From NCBI RefSeq assembly GCF_014863585.1, contig NZ_CP062253.1, forward strand, positions 4,304,501-4,368,500: a stretch of DNA of 64,000 nucleotides, in the 5' to 3' direction. Positions 63,923 through 64,000 of this stretch are shown in pieces (position 1 is the first letter of the stretch; each line of letters starts with the position of its first letter). This stretch comes from Pseudomonas gozinkensis. GTDB taxonomy: Bacteria; Pseudomonadota; Gammaproteobacteria; Pseudomonadales; Pseudomonadaceae. The notes under the pieces were generated by a model, which saw nothing but the letters and a program-made list of their open reading frames with translations, made no database searches and was not told the origin of the DNA. The translations under genes were made by a program, and so were the position numbers.

Positions 63923-64000
63923 GGAAAACCTTCCTCTGCATCATGATCGCGGTGAAGTTTCATTATCGCAGGGCTGTCAAGACCTCCCCGGTACAGCCTG

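Overview
The window is chromosomal DNA of a fluorescent pseudomonad (Pseudomonas fluorescens group). The evidence is GC-rich coding sequence, nine copies of the intergenic palindrome built on GTGGGAGC...GCTCCCAC that is typical of these genomes, and a gene block (40297-48582) that matches, as far as I remember it, P. aeruginosa PA2652-PA2659. I identify 48 protein genes and no rRNA, tRNA, IS element, prophage or CRISPR array.

Layout. 1-8140: the 3' part of a TonB-dependent receptor followed by a complete yejABEF-type peptide ABC importer. 8308-10572: a DUF3455 protein, an ECF sigma/anti-sigma pair and a small secreted protein made of seven 13-residue tandem repeats. 10651-18705: housekeeping genes (DUF1615 lipoprotein, FAD monooxygenase, a zinc-type HemB, GST, histidine phosphatase, and the mnmH-selD selenouridine operon). 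18860-22868: a three-gene cassette, visibly AT-richer than its flanks, encoding an amphipathic-repeat protein, a membrane protein with an HNH-like block, and a polytopic membrane protein ending in an OmpA-like peptidoglycan-binding domain. This is the best candidate for an undescribed system. 22954-33474: one 3506-codon autotransporter. 33794-34753: a Tsx-type nucleoside porin with a PurR-like palindrome upstream.

34801-39111 holds a dehydrogenase, an XapX protein, an AraC regulator, three small proteins including a 10-cysteine metallothionein, a dispersed repeat and two YdcZ-type transporters divergent from a LysR regulator (39223). 40297-48582 is the chemotaxis and two-component block: a CtpM-like chemoreceptor, a Na+/H+ antiporter-family carrier, a TlpQ-like chemoreceptor, CarS/CarR-like kinase and regulator, and two PepSY proteins. 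Both chemoreceptors have good matches to a sigma-28 (FliA) promoter.

48842-58919 holds a patatin, QueD, an alpha/beta hydrolase with an Asp nucleophile, codBA, a carboxymuconolactone-decarboxylase-like protein, a secreted maltotetraose-type amylase with a lux-box-like palindrome upstream, a DapF-like protein lacking both catalytic cysteines, and an MFS carrier. 59053-63099 is a fecIRA-type ferric-citrate surface-signalling unit, and a SAM methyltransferase closes the window.

Family assignments rest on motifs and remembered family features; no search was run.
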